Assembly: GCA_963922205.1 (NCBI GenBank)
Contig: CAWUHX010000100.1
Coordinates: forward strand, 372,001-436,000
Direction of reading: 5' to 3'
Origin: Romanomermis culicivorax
Taxonomy: Eukaryota > Nematoda > Enoplea > Mermithida > Mermithidae
DNA: 64,000 nt
Position 1 is the stretch's first letter. Every line of letters starts with the position of its first letter. A program made the position numbers and the translations under genes. This document shows, one piece after another, positions 34,258 through 45,800 of the stretch. The notes below the pieces were generated by a model that did not search any database, had not been told where the DNA came from, and worked only from the letters and a program-made list of their open reading frames with translations.

Positions 34258-35367
34258 CAGGCCCGCAACTAGGGGGGGAATAGGGGGAATTCCCCCCCCT
34301 GAAATGAAATCTGAAAAAATTTTAGCGTATCTGATCGAGCGCATGTATGTGAACAAGTTACTACTCTTGGCACCTGTGAATTTTTTTCTATCCCTTTATT
34401 GAATCATAAAAATGAAGGGTTAAAGGTACAAATATTATATTTTATAATAAAATTTGCATGTCTAACAGTGTAATGCATTTGTTGAATATTGATTGACTTT
34501 CATTTCGCTGTTTCCTACATAATATTACGCTTTTCCTTGCTGTACGTATTTTATAATTTGCATTGGATGTATAGTAGGGGTTAAAGTTTATGAAAATTTT
34601 TTCGGGATTGTTTCAACTTTTGAATCTAATACAATATGAAGCGTATCACTAGCTATTTTACATCTTCAAATTTAAACAACAAGCATCAATGTATAGCATC
34701 AAATTCAGCTTCTTCGCGTGAATCTAGTGCTGCGAATGATTCTCAAAAACCTTCAGAATCAGAAAGAAATGTTTGATTCGTGAGGCGTTTTTGGGCTTTC
34801 AGAATGTTTCTGAAACTACTGGTAAATGAGCTGTGATTAAAATATTATTGAAGTTTCAAAGAGCATTACAAAATTCTAGGCGAAACCCTTCGCTTGAAAA
34901 TTGTTGACATGTTAAAAGAAACGGGCATTGAACTGAGTAGCCTAATCGGACAGGGATTCGAACGTAATACATAAAGTTAAGGTATTCGAACGTAATACAT
35001 AAAGTTAAGAAGTACATAATTTAATAACCAAGAAATTTCTCCCAAACGTTCAGTCACAAATGAAACAAATGTACCCTTTTTGAATAGATTTCATTAGTTG
35101 TTTAGTGCCAATAAATTTTGATCTTGAGTTTTCTCAATTATGTATTTTAAATATAGCATTTTAAGAAATTTTTCGAGCACTAACAGTGCTAAAAATTGAT
35201 TTTTTCTGGGGTTTCGCCCCAGACCCCACCAGGGGGCGCTTAAGCGCGCCACCCTGGACCCCTCAGCCCACTAGTCGGTCGCTGCAGGACCTCCATTCGC
35301 CGAGTTTTGAGTAAGTCAAAACATTTTGGTGATTCCCCCCTGAAAAAAATTCCTAGTTACGGCCCTA
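34258..35367 (+). pseudogene. hAT transposon with a fossil DUF4371-type transposase
   Basis: Ends CAGGCCCGCAACTAGG and CCTAGTTACGGCCCTA are inverted. Flanks GCCAAACT and GCTATACT match at 6 of 8. The interior begins MKRITSYFTSSN (34634), typical of transposase starts. It later reads IREAFLGFQNVSETTG (34776) and RLKIVDMLKETGIELSSLIG (34888), the pattern of the DUF4371/ZMYM1-like hAT family. Stops and frameshifts break it, and the dimerisation domain is absent. Confidence 0.75.
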
Positions 35368-35399
35368 GCTATACTCTATATATTTTCTTTGCACCAAAG

Positions 35400-37400
35400 G
35401 TCAATTTAGTTTAGGTCGGATTGTAAAATAACTGAGTTTTCTGATTGGTTAAAAGTTTTGAGATCATCTGCAAAAATAACCAATTTACTACTAAGGTCCA
35501 AATTACAGACAGTGGGTTAACGTGGGTAAGAGTAAAAGTAAAATGGCGGGTAAAATCTTAGGTAAATAAAAGTTGAGTAAAATCGTATGTGAATAAAACT
35601 CGAGTAAAATCTCGGGTTAAAGCCGAGTAAAGTTCGGATAAAATCGTGGGTAAAAAAAGAGGGTTAAAAGCAGGTAAAATCGTGAGTAATTTTTTTACCA
35701 TCCATTTTATCCAATTCGAGATTACTGGAAGTGGGTAAAGTAAAAGTCGGGTAAAAAGTTGATGAAAAAGACGTGAAAATAACCTGCGATTTTACCCGAA
35801 CTTTACTCAGCTTTAACCCGAGATTTTACTCAAGTTTTATTTACCTACGATTTCACCTGATATTTTACTCGACTTTTATTTACCTACGATTTTACCCGCC
35901 GTTTTACTTTTACTCTTACCCACGTTTGACCCACTTTCTGTAATTTGGGCCTAAGGTCCAGAATACACAAATCATTTATATAGATCAAAAATAGGCTGGC
36001 TCTCAGGACACTAGCCTGGGGCGCTCCACTAGTTACTGGCAATGACTTTAAGATGGCACACTTAACACTAACGGGCTCAGGAAAGAAGAAATCCAATTAA
36101 AACAGATTCTGGGGATACCGATCTTCATCAACTTCTGAATGAGAATGTCATGAGGTACTGTGTCAAAAGCTTCACAAGAGTCAATATATATAACTTCCAT
36201 TGGTACTTTCTTACGAAGTGAACGTGACCATATATTTGTACAATGCAACAACTGCAGAGCACAAGACATAGATTTCCTAAAACCATACTGTTTAGACGGC
36301 AGAAAATGCAGATTTTCAATCACTTCATTATATTCAATTTAATAATCGATTCCATGACCTTGCATGAAATTCAGCACAAAAAATTGGTCGGTAATTTTAC
36401 ACCAATGTGGAATCACCTTTTTTGAAAATTGGAACAATAATTGCTTCGCACCAGAAATAGGGTATTTCTCCAGTACTATAAGAGACTTCAAAGATGGTTG
36501 ACAATGGTTCAGAGAGAATGAGGTGAAGTTTCCTATAAGAGAATACACATAAATTGTTGGGACCCAGTGATAACGTTGGTTTGAGATTTTTGAGCACTGA
36601 AAGGACAGTAAAGAAATCAAAACCACAAGAGAATTTAAGTCCAGATTTTTTATCAGAAGTAAGGTAAGACTCAGAAATATTTTCAGATTTGGTGAAAATA
36701 AATTAAAAATAATCATCAAGCAAGTCAGCTTTATCAATATGATTTATGGCAATTATGTCCCTATATTTAACATCAGGAAATAGCTGTAGATGCAGAAAGT
36801 TTACTATTCGCACACTGATAAAAATGGCGTAAGTTTCCATCTCTAACAAGATTTATCTCTTTCATAATTTGATGTCTTTTAGTTCCTGATCTCAATTAAT
36901 TTCTAGCCATTTTATATTTTGTAAGGTTGAGGACAGAGGGAAAGAGTTTAGATTTTTCCCACCAAAATTAGCTTCTCTTTCTCTAATTTCTATAGAAATA
37001 GAAGTTTCTTCTTTCTACAAAATTTCTTCAAGATGACATAAAGTTCTACTCCTTGCTGCAAGACAGATGGAAAGTTGACATAAAAATCATATCTTAGGAT
37101 AAGAGGAAAAAACTAATGACTAATTCACTTTAGCCTGCAAAAAAGATTGACAAGGAGACATAGTCAGCCTTACGAAAGTTGGAATAAAAAAATTATTCAG
37201 TTTCATGGGACAATTTATCATGAATAAAAAAAGTAACAGAGTCATGGTCACTAGTAGAAAAAGATGGGGCACTCTGAACATTTGTTACTAATGATTTCGC
37301 ATTACAGAATATGAAATCAAGATAATTCTCATTCCTGGTGGGATTATTTGTGTATATGTATCAAACCCAGCATCAGCAACAATATCACGCATGAACCATG
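35400..37400 (-). pseudogene. LINE copy, endonuclease C-terminus and reverse transcriptase, minus strand
   Basis: Read on the minus strand: SDHDSVTFFIHDKL (about 37250); KNLKPTLSLGPNNLCVF (36590); ENLHFLPSKQYGFRKSMSCA (36318); MEVIYIDSCEAFDTVPHDIL; LPVTSGAPQASVL and LIYINDL (36030-35960). Then a 457-bp MITE intervenes (35495-35951), followed by KLVIFADDLKTFNQ, the FADD catalytic box (about 35485). Frame breaks are frequent. It is close to the plus copy at 20700-23611. Confidence 0.85.
35495..35951. mobile_element. 457-bp palindromic Harbinger-like MITE splitting the LINE
   Basis: The termini GGTCCAAATTACAGACAGTG and, inverted, GGCCCAAATTACAGAAAGTG differ at two positions. A 3-bp TAA flanks both sides (35492-35494, 35952-35954), as in PIF/Harbinger. 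Each arm (about 190 bp) is built from variants of GGGTAAAATCG and AGTAAAATCTCGGGTTAAAG. It separates LINDL from FADD in the LINE reverse transcriptase. Confidence 0.8.
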
Positions 37401-37429
37401 ATATGGCAGACATTTCTTCATATTTACAC

Positions 37430-37960
37430 GTGTGAAGTCACACTTCACAAACAACTCACTTAATATAGGATCTCGGCAAGTGAAAATGAAGAAAAAAATA
37501 CGTTTCGTTACAAAATGCTGGAGAGCTGTCTAAAATCTGCTATGCAAAATTGGTTGAGAGAGGGCAAAACATGGCGTTGCAAAAAATTGCATAATATTGA
37601 CAAACAGGCACAGTTTATTTTGTCATGTTATAATCAGGTGTTTCCTTGGTGGTGTCCAATGCGTCATCAGAGCTTAATTTTTCTGCATTTGACGTTGTTC
37701 ACACCAACTTGGGTAATCGATTGTCATCTGCATCGGTCGAAAAACTAGTCTTCATAAAATTCAATGCTAAAAATTTTGTCGATGGTGTAGAGGCAAATGA
37801 TTTTATCTCTTACAATGAGTAATTTGTGTAACTTTAGTGATATTGTATTTGCTTTATTTTTACTTGGTTCGGGTCGATCATTATGAAATTTAAAGTAAAC
37901 CTGATGAAACCAAGAAAAACCCTATAGCCCAAATTCGAAATTTTGAAAATGGAGTTTTTC
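37430..37960. other. No recognised gene
   Basis: AT-rich sequence with a 234-nt open frame at 37515-37748 showing no recognisable motif. It may be the 5' part of the LINE or unique DNA. Confidence 0.3.
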
Positions 37961-37969
37961 CCAACCCTG

Positions 37970-38170
37970 GACATTTGTGCCAATGGGCACAAATGGCCAA
38001 AAAAATTGTGCCAATAGCGCAAAAAATTTTTATTCCAATATACTGAACTTTTGAAAAGTTTCAAGCCAAAAGTTTGATAGAAACATAAGTAAAGATACTT
38101 CCACCACACTTTTACATAAAAATCGTCCCTAACCTATTTTTATCTAACCACGTCAGTGAGATAAGAAAGA
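37970..38170 (+). mobile_element. GTGCC-type hAT-like MITE, left-end fragment
   Basis: GGACATTTGTGCCAATGGGC, AAAGTTTCAAGCCAAAAGTT, AAAATCGTCCCTAACCTATT and CACGTCAGTGAGATAAGAAA match the family body in order. The true terminus and right half are absent. Confidence 0.65.
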
Positions 38171-38273
38171 ATGATTGAGAAACGGGTTATACGATTCGAA
38201 AAAATATCGAATCCTGCGGGAATGAAAATATTCTTCTAGAATGCAGAATGTGGTCCATAAACTAGGGTGGAAG

Positions 38274-38642
38274 TATACGTGTAATTGGAGGGAAGTGCTA
38301 TGGGAACCCCCCAGGATTTTCCAATCATATGGCTAACCATATGGTAACCTAGACCCCCATACTTTTGGTCGGAAAAATACTGAAAAATGTCAATTTTTTA
38401 ATGAAAAATGTTAATTTTTGAACCAAAATGGTCAAAAATGTGAATTTTCGCGACGCTTCGCCCCATGAATACATTTTTTCGATCTTTTCAGAAAAAATTA
38501 CAACTTTTCGAACTTTTTTCGTGAAAAATTGATTTATTTTCCTTGAGAGACCCCTCCCCCTAAAATTTTAGTAATTACTGACCCCCGGCCCCAAAAAAGT
38601 CGCCCGACTTCGCCCAGACCTCGTGGTTCCATTACATGTATG
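38274..38642. mobile_element. CATACATGTAA-family MITE, copy 2 (369 bp)
   Basis: Ends TATACGTGTAATTGG and CCATTACATGTATG, with a perfect 8-bp duplication GGTGGAAG at 38266-38273 and 38643-38650. It is in opposite orientation to the copy at 31595 and shares GGATTTTCCAATCATATGGC. A degraded hairpin CGACGCTTCGCCCC lies at 38451. Confidence 0.88.
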
Positions 38643-39817
38643 GGTGGAAGTGTTGCTGAGTATTATACCTAAATTCTCCCTGCCCAAAATTTTTTAAATT
38701 TTGCAAAATTTCCGGTTGGACCCCCAACTGAAAAATTGGGAAAAAAGTACCTTTTGGCCTTTTTGGGAAAAATGTTCGACTTTTTTCGCCTCCCCCCCAA
38801 ACTGGTCAGACCTCTTACAGGTAATGATCAAAATTAATAGTAAAAATGTAACAAACAGCCAAAGCGAGGAAAAGCTAAATTGCGTAGAAATTTGGCTGCT
38901 CACATATCTGTACTTGGCCAAAATGAAGAATCATAGACTGCATTTAAATCATTCTTCCTACCGACGCGAAGCACCAGAAAAATTTTTGGATTGGAAGATG
39001 CATCTTTTTAACAGAACGCTGGAAGATGCATCTTTTTAACACTTATTCCATGACTTAAAATTTGATTTTTCCGGCCTAATGGTGTTCAGGCTTGAATAAT
39101 GTGTGAATGTTTTCAGTCAGATAGGCAGCTAAAAAATTACCATACAAGTTCGAAAAATTGTTTAAAAATTATAATTTTGTTTAAAAACAGTGAAAAATGA
39201 ATTTATGGCGCACAAAAATTTGCTCTCTTTCATTATTTTTCCGACCATAAGTTTATAAGGGTCTCTACTATCTACATGTCTTAGCCATGATTGGCAAATC
39301 TTGTGGGTGGATCACCAGATGGCTAGCCGTATCGTCGGTGATTTTGGGGGTTCCTATGGTACTTCCCTCAATTACATAGCGATAGGTAGACCAAACTTCT
39401 ATAACATCGTAATTAGAGCCCCCTCAATTCGATCGGACCTACATATTACTCAAATGTTGGACCCATCCCAGCTCGCCCAAAATTGCGTAAAAAACATCAT
39501 TTTTTGGCTTTTTTGGGAAGATTTTCGAAATTTCAGGTTTTTCCTGGGCTTTTTATGGACCTCAAAGAATTTTGGGGAAAATAGATACCTCACCCCACTA
39601 GTTAGAAGTTTTACTCCCCAACCGACCGGGCCCAATTTTTTAATCAGATATTTAGTCGAAAGTTTGTCTTATTTCTTGACGTGCTTTCAATGAAATTTTT
39701 TATGCCATAATTGGCACAAATATGTGAAAATTAGTAGGTACTGAAGTAGAAAAAGGATGAAAAATCTGTACTGTGGAAATCGCGAAGTTTCAATCTTGTT
39801 TCATTATACATTACTTA

Positions 39818-39860
39818 TTGTTTCAGATTCGCGTTTTATTGATTAAAATATAATCCGCAA
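39818..39860 (+). promoter_or_regulatory. 3' splice site and short leader before the ERI1 start codon
   Basis: TATTGTTTCAG ends at 39826, leaving a 34-nt leader before the ATG at 39861. It is a strong acceptor with no matching coding exon upstream, so it belongs to a 5'-UTR intron or a spliced-leader addition site. Confidence 0.5.
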
Positions 39861-42800
39861 ATGGCTCAAGATGTCTCAATGCCCGAATTGTTGTCGAATA
39901 TGCTGAAATCAGCCCGTCTAGAACATGTATGTATGCTTTGTGTCTTTTTTCCAATTTTAAGGTTGTAGTATTTATATTTACATCGTACTTAACAATGATA
40001 TCACTCGTCGTTTTCAGTTTCCCGAAATGAATCACGTCAATTCTTTGAAGAAAGAAGAGCTTCGAGAATACCTTAGAAACGCGGGTTTATGTACGCTGTA
40101 AGAATTTGTATTGAAATTTGCATTCCCGAATCCTTTTCGATTCGTTTTTTACGACATCGAATGTCTAGCGTGGAAAACTTCATCTCCCGCGTCCTCGAGC
40201 ATTTTTCAATCGTTTAATTCTCGAAATTATCCCATTCATTTACCAATGCGAGCAATATTTTACTATTCATTTTATTAGGGGCACAAAACAAACACTTTGC
40301 CATCGATTGAGATCTTTTTTGAAGAAGCGAACGTTCAAAACAGACTCGAAAAGTTTTATACGCGATAAATATTTCGATTATTTGTGCGTCGTTGATTTCG
40401 AATGCACTTGCGAGCCTGGGGATAATTTAACTTATAATCACGAGATCATTGAATTTCCTATGGTTTTACTTAAAACGACAACATTGGAGATAGTAAGAAC
40501 TAAGAATTATAATGCGATTATATTTGATTTTTTTGTACTGCTTGTTGTTTCAGGTAGACGAATTTCATTCTTATTGTAAACCAGTCATAAATCCAGTTCT
40601 TAGCGATTTTTGTAAAAATTTGACTGGAATCACACAGGTTAGTCAGACATTTCTGTTGATTTCAATTATTTGTAATTGGTTAAAATTTCATAATTCCACA
40701 CGGTGATTCGGATTTAACGCAAGTGAGTACGGTGTGGCCAAAAAATCGAATCTATACTATTCAATTCAATGACTTCATAAATTAATTATTTCCCATCTTA
40801 ACTTTTACTGAACCATGAAAATTTCGCCGAGCAGAAGTGTTAAGTTTCACAGCATTGTCAATATTGTGATAGCCCACCAACTGGAAGTGCACTTTTTCTG
40901 TTCAAAATTTTACATATTTCATTTTGAAAACATTTTAAATCAGTGTAATTCTATAACAAAAACATCTTAAAATGCTATTTGGCAGAGCACCCCATGGGGG
41001 CGTATGGGGGGTATTGCCCCGGTCTTAGATTTGGAAATTCATTTACTACCCCCGTAAAAATAGCTCACTATAGCAAAAAATTTTGGTAGAACTCATCCTC
41101 TCCTGAGTAGATTATAGTAATTCGAGAAAAATTGCACAATGTGTGCTTGAGAGGAATTACTCACTGGTCTTTTTGACACATTTACTGGGCAGATGATAAT
41201 GGGAAAGTATGCAACTTCTGTGCCATGTAGGGACTTTTAGGAAAGGATGTCAGCACATTAATATATACTAATTGTAGGAAATCATTTGGGAGATCAAATA
41301 ATGAGTTATGTAAATATGTGATTCATCAAAAAATCGCCCCTTGGGAAGAAAAACATTATGTTCTTAAAATTCTTCTTCTTCATCCTCTCCTTTCCTTTTT
41401 ACCGCTTCTGTGTTGGGTCTTCTGTGCGCATTAGGGATGAGATGAATCCCGGATTCGGCCTTTTTTTTCTGGATTCGGATTCGGCTTCACTGATTTTCCA
41501 GATTCGGATTCGGTAGTTTTGCCTTTGACTGACTTTGAAAATGACTTTCAATCTTTGACTGACTTTGAAAATGACTTTCAATCTCATTCATATGGATTAT
41601 CTAATACGAAAGCATCTTCAAATTTTATTCGATTCGCAAAAAAAACAATCAACTAATATTTGAAAATCACCAATGGCAAATTATATTTCATAAAAAGTAC
41701 CTTTTCGAAAAACTTCCATATATTACATATTCATGTATTAGAGATTAATTATATATCTGAAGTAGGAATAAACTATTAATTGATCTTCAAAGCGAATGTG
41801 TGCAGCAGTTGGCAGGCGCGTGAATTTGGGTTCCTTGATTTCATTGAAAAATGTCAGATTAGCCGAAAAATAGTAACTCCAAGGTCTGGCCCCCTATATC
41901 TCACCCCCAGTTAAGGACAAATGGAGAATAGTCGTGCTAAACACGGCATCACAGTTGACATTACTAGAACTCCATCCATCCCATCCAAACGCGGAAAGAA
42001 ATCACACAAAGAAATAAAACCTATATATTACTGCCTCTGCGCAGAAAAGCATCAAAAAAATTTCTGCTTCAACCCTTAATAGTCTGCTACGAGCAGAGAA
42101 ACCCTGCTTCTATAAAATAAATATGTTAAAGTAAAATAATTACATTAACCTACACAAAATGTCGTTAATAAATAGTGCGCGTTTGATTTGACAAAAATTA
42201 ATGTAGGGTTCGGATTTGGATTCGCCCGAATTCTAAATAGAGATTCGGAGTCGGTACTGACTAATTTCTTGGATTCGGATTCGGAAACTACATAAAACCG
42301 GATTCGTCCCATCTCTAGTGCGCATATGGTTATATTTCTATACCCACGCTGTGGCATTCTTCCCTGCTATGAGTTGAGACATGCGAGGTCCGTTGACGCG
42401 GATGGGGAGTGGTACCTGGTTCCAAACGGATGGGGAGTGGTACCTGGTTCCAAACTGATTCAGAATCAAATGTGGTTAATAATACTAAAGCCACATTCGG
42501 CATCAGCACTTCCAATTGGAGGCACTGTTACAACTCTCATCAGTGATGGAATAAGCTCTCCTGAAGATGCTGGTTCAAATAATGTTTCCAAAAGTATGTT
42601 GTGCCCGATTCTTGAAATGTGCAGGAATCAGTTGACGCGACAATCTTCAAAGTCTGGCTATTCTCTGCGTATAATTAGTGCATTCAAGTTGCATGATTAC
42701 AGCTGGTAAATGGGGTTGAAATAGTAAATGTTTTTTGACTGTAAAAAGCGTAAAGGAGGGGCATTATTCATCGTTGTAAGTTCTAAGTGAGAATTGTTTT

Positions 42801-45800
42801 GTGGTGAAAGTACGTACACCACCCCCCTCCGCAAAAAAGTCGAGAGCAAAAAAAAAGGTCACGGCATGGCGCGCGGCATATGTCAAGTACTAACCTTACA
42901 ATTTACGATTTTACCCCTACCTAAATTTTCGACCTTGGGGATCTCTGCTATTTAGTTTGCCTAAATTGACTTCAAATGTTCAATTGCAGCTTTAGTAAAA
43001 TTTTCTAACTGTTGATGTTTGAAGCAGAGGACAGGCTACTCTGTAGAGTCAATGTAATTAGAACATACCTGTAATTGGACGGGATGTTGGGGGCAGGGGA
43101 CCTCCACAACTCGGTCGGATCCAGTACGCAAATGCTCGGATTCCACTCCTCCAGTCGTTAATTTGGGCAAACAATAGCATTTTATCCCTCTCCTCTCAGG
43201 ATTTTAGTAAATGTGGGTACCCCCACCCCACGAATCGTTAGTTTACCCCCCCCACCTAGTTGACCGGTAAAAAAGGTCATATTTTTTGGCGCTTCGCGAG
43301 AAATTTTCAACATTTTTTACGTCGAATTTCGGTTTTCACACCACCTCTAACCCTCTCTCCCAGATGAGCCGCATCGGCTCAAGAGACGTTGATCCTACTA
43401 GCGCCACGGAGCTATCACATGTAATACAATATGTTTAATAAAAATTTTTTCAGGAAAATGTCGACAATGCTCCCGAGTTCCCAGAAGTATTGGAACGCGT
43501 CGAAAAATGGTTGATTGATCACGACCTCCAGACTCATAAATATGGATATGCATTTGTTACCGACGGGTAATACTTTCTCAAGTTATACATAGCCGAAATA
43601 TTGGTACTTTACCGTAAACAACGTCAATCAATGTGGAGCTCATTTTTCGCTAAGTTTCTGACTTTCTGGCAAATAATACATTGTTTATCGCCATCCTTGG
43701 GCTTTCTATACATTGTTCATCGCCATCCTTGGGCTTTCTAGCTTTTCGAGGAAATCTAATATTGTCGCTGCTCCAATAAAAGGTTCTATTTCCACTTTTC
43801 ATGAAAATGAAGTTGGACCCATTTTAAGGTCTTGATCAAGACCTTAAAATGGGTAACCTAATTTGCATTTGTACCTAATTGTACCTAATTTGCATTTGAC
43901 AAAAGTTTCTCAGCTAACTGTTATATTGCTTCATTAAGAAATTTAGAATAAGAGAATCGAAAGCCGACTTGTCGTACACTATCGAAACATTGGATGCGTT
44001 TGTCTTTAAAAGATCAAAAGTGAATATAAAACTTTTTGTCGGAGCAGCAACGATATGCAACTCTTGTATATTTTCCGTAGAAGCGATTATTTTATAATTT
44101 GTAAGATGTTCATTTCAAGGTAAATCCTAGCATTTCCAGCTTGTTTAAATAATGACATCTAGGTATGATAGGCAAATAATCAGATAATTGAGTTGAGTAT
44201 TGTGCTAAATTGAAAATCTCATTTGTTGAGAATATCAGGTTGATAAGACTCTGGTTCGTTTTTCGAAAAAGTTTTTACGTCCTTTCAGACCTTGGGATTT
44301 CGGTCGTTTTTTCCAAGCGCAATTACAAAATTTACAAAAGTCGATACCTCATCATTTCCGTTATTGGATAAATATACGTCGGCTGTTTTGTCAGCATTTT
44401 AATTTGAAAAAAACCAATTTGAAACAAATGCTAGGCCTGTTGGACATGCAGTTCAAAGGTCGGGAACATTGTGGCTTGGACGACGCGCGAAACGTGGCCC
44501 GCGTGGCATCTGCTTTAATTGAGAAGGGATTAGAATTTAGAATCAATGAGATGATGCTGAGGCGAAATCGACTGAAAATTCGAGCGGCGAAGAGAGAAAG
44601 AAAAAATGCTGTTAAAGAACGAAGTTCAAGTAATGCATTTTTCAACTAAATCTGGCTAATCCAACTTGGACCCGGTTTTAAAACTTCGATGTCCGTTAAT
44701 AATGCATTCAAAAGGGATAGAACAATGTCTGGATCCGCTACTCTGTATGTTCAGACCTTCTTGTGATATTTTTGTGGCCCGCAGATTGGCGACTTCGCTG
44801 AAATCAGCATTCTCCGGTGAATTCTCTCCAAAAACTAAGGGGATGGGGTGATCACCCCCTCGCGTCGTTCTACGTTTATGTATGCCTGCTGTCAGATTAT
44901 CACGGACGAATTCGAATGCGGATCCGGACCTGCTGCTATTGTTAAAGTTTGACACACGCTCAGAAATATGGCAATTCCAGTTTATTGTTTCACATTGTTC
45001 TATTTTTTCAAAAATCTCTAAGCAACAGCGGTCAAATTATATCCGGCGAAGAAGCATTTTTCATTGCTCCTAAAATTTATTCAAGTTTCTTGTTCGGTAT
45101 TTGAGGTTGATCAAGAGGATATTTGCCATATTTGTTAAGAAAAGAGCACAAATCGAAATATTCCTTCGTTTCAGGGTACTCACATTTCAATGACGACGTG
45201 TAACTCATGCTAACCGTACATGCACATAAGGGGTAGGAGGTAAACCCCAGACATGCACGGCAAGATTTTTTTAGGAGAGTCCTTGGACTTTTTATCGTGG
45301 GGGATAGGGGGGTAAGCAAGCCAAAAAAAGTTCGGCAAGCCTGTTTTTCATACAAAATATGCACAAAAATCATCAAAAAAGCTGTCTTGAAAAAAGTTTG
45401 TTTGACGATTTTTTGGGCCAGGGGGATGGCCAGGGTTTCAGGCAGGGTTTTTTTGGTTTTTTTATGACAGGCCATCTGGCTCCCAAGGTCAAAATTTTCT
45501 CAAATTAGATCAGGCATTATTCAAATCAATCATAAGGGTTTTTTTTCGGACAAGCCTGGTTGATCTGTAACTTGGCGAAAAATTTGGTTGCACAGATTAA
45601 TTTTTAGTTGCTCACTCTAAAATTGATGCATTCGCTTAATTTCATCAGAAAAATGATTAAAGGTTACTTCCCTTGTATTTCATTCACTTCGCGTCAGTTC
45701 CTGACTTTTGAAATTGAATTTCTTAAGTCTGGCTAAAGTAACTTGTCCGGTGCCTAGCGCCGAAAAATTTTGATTTCGAGGTCTCTAAAATGTCGGAAAA

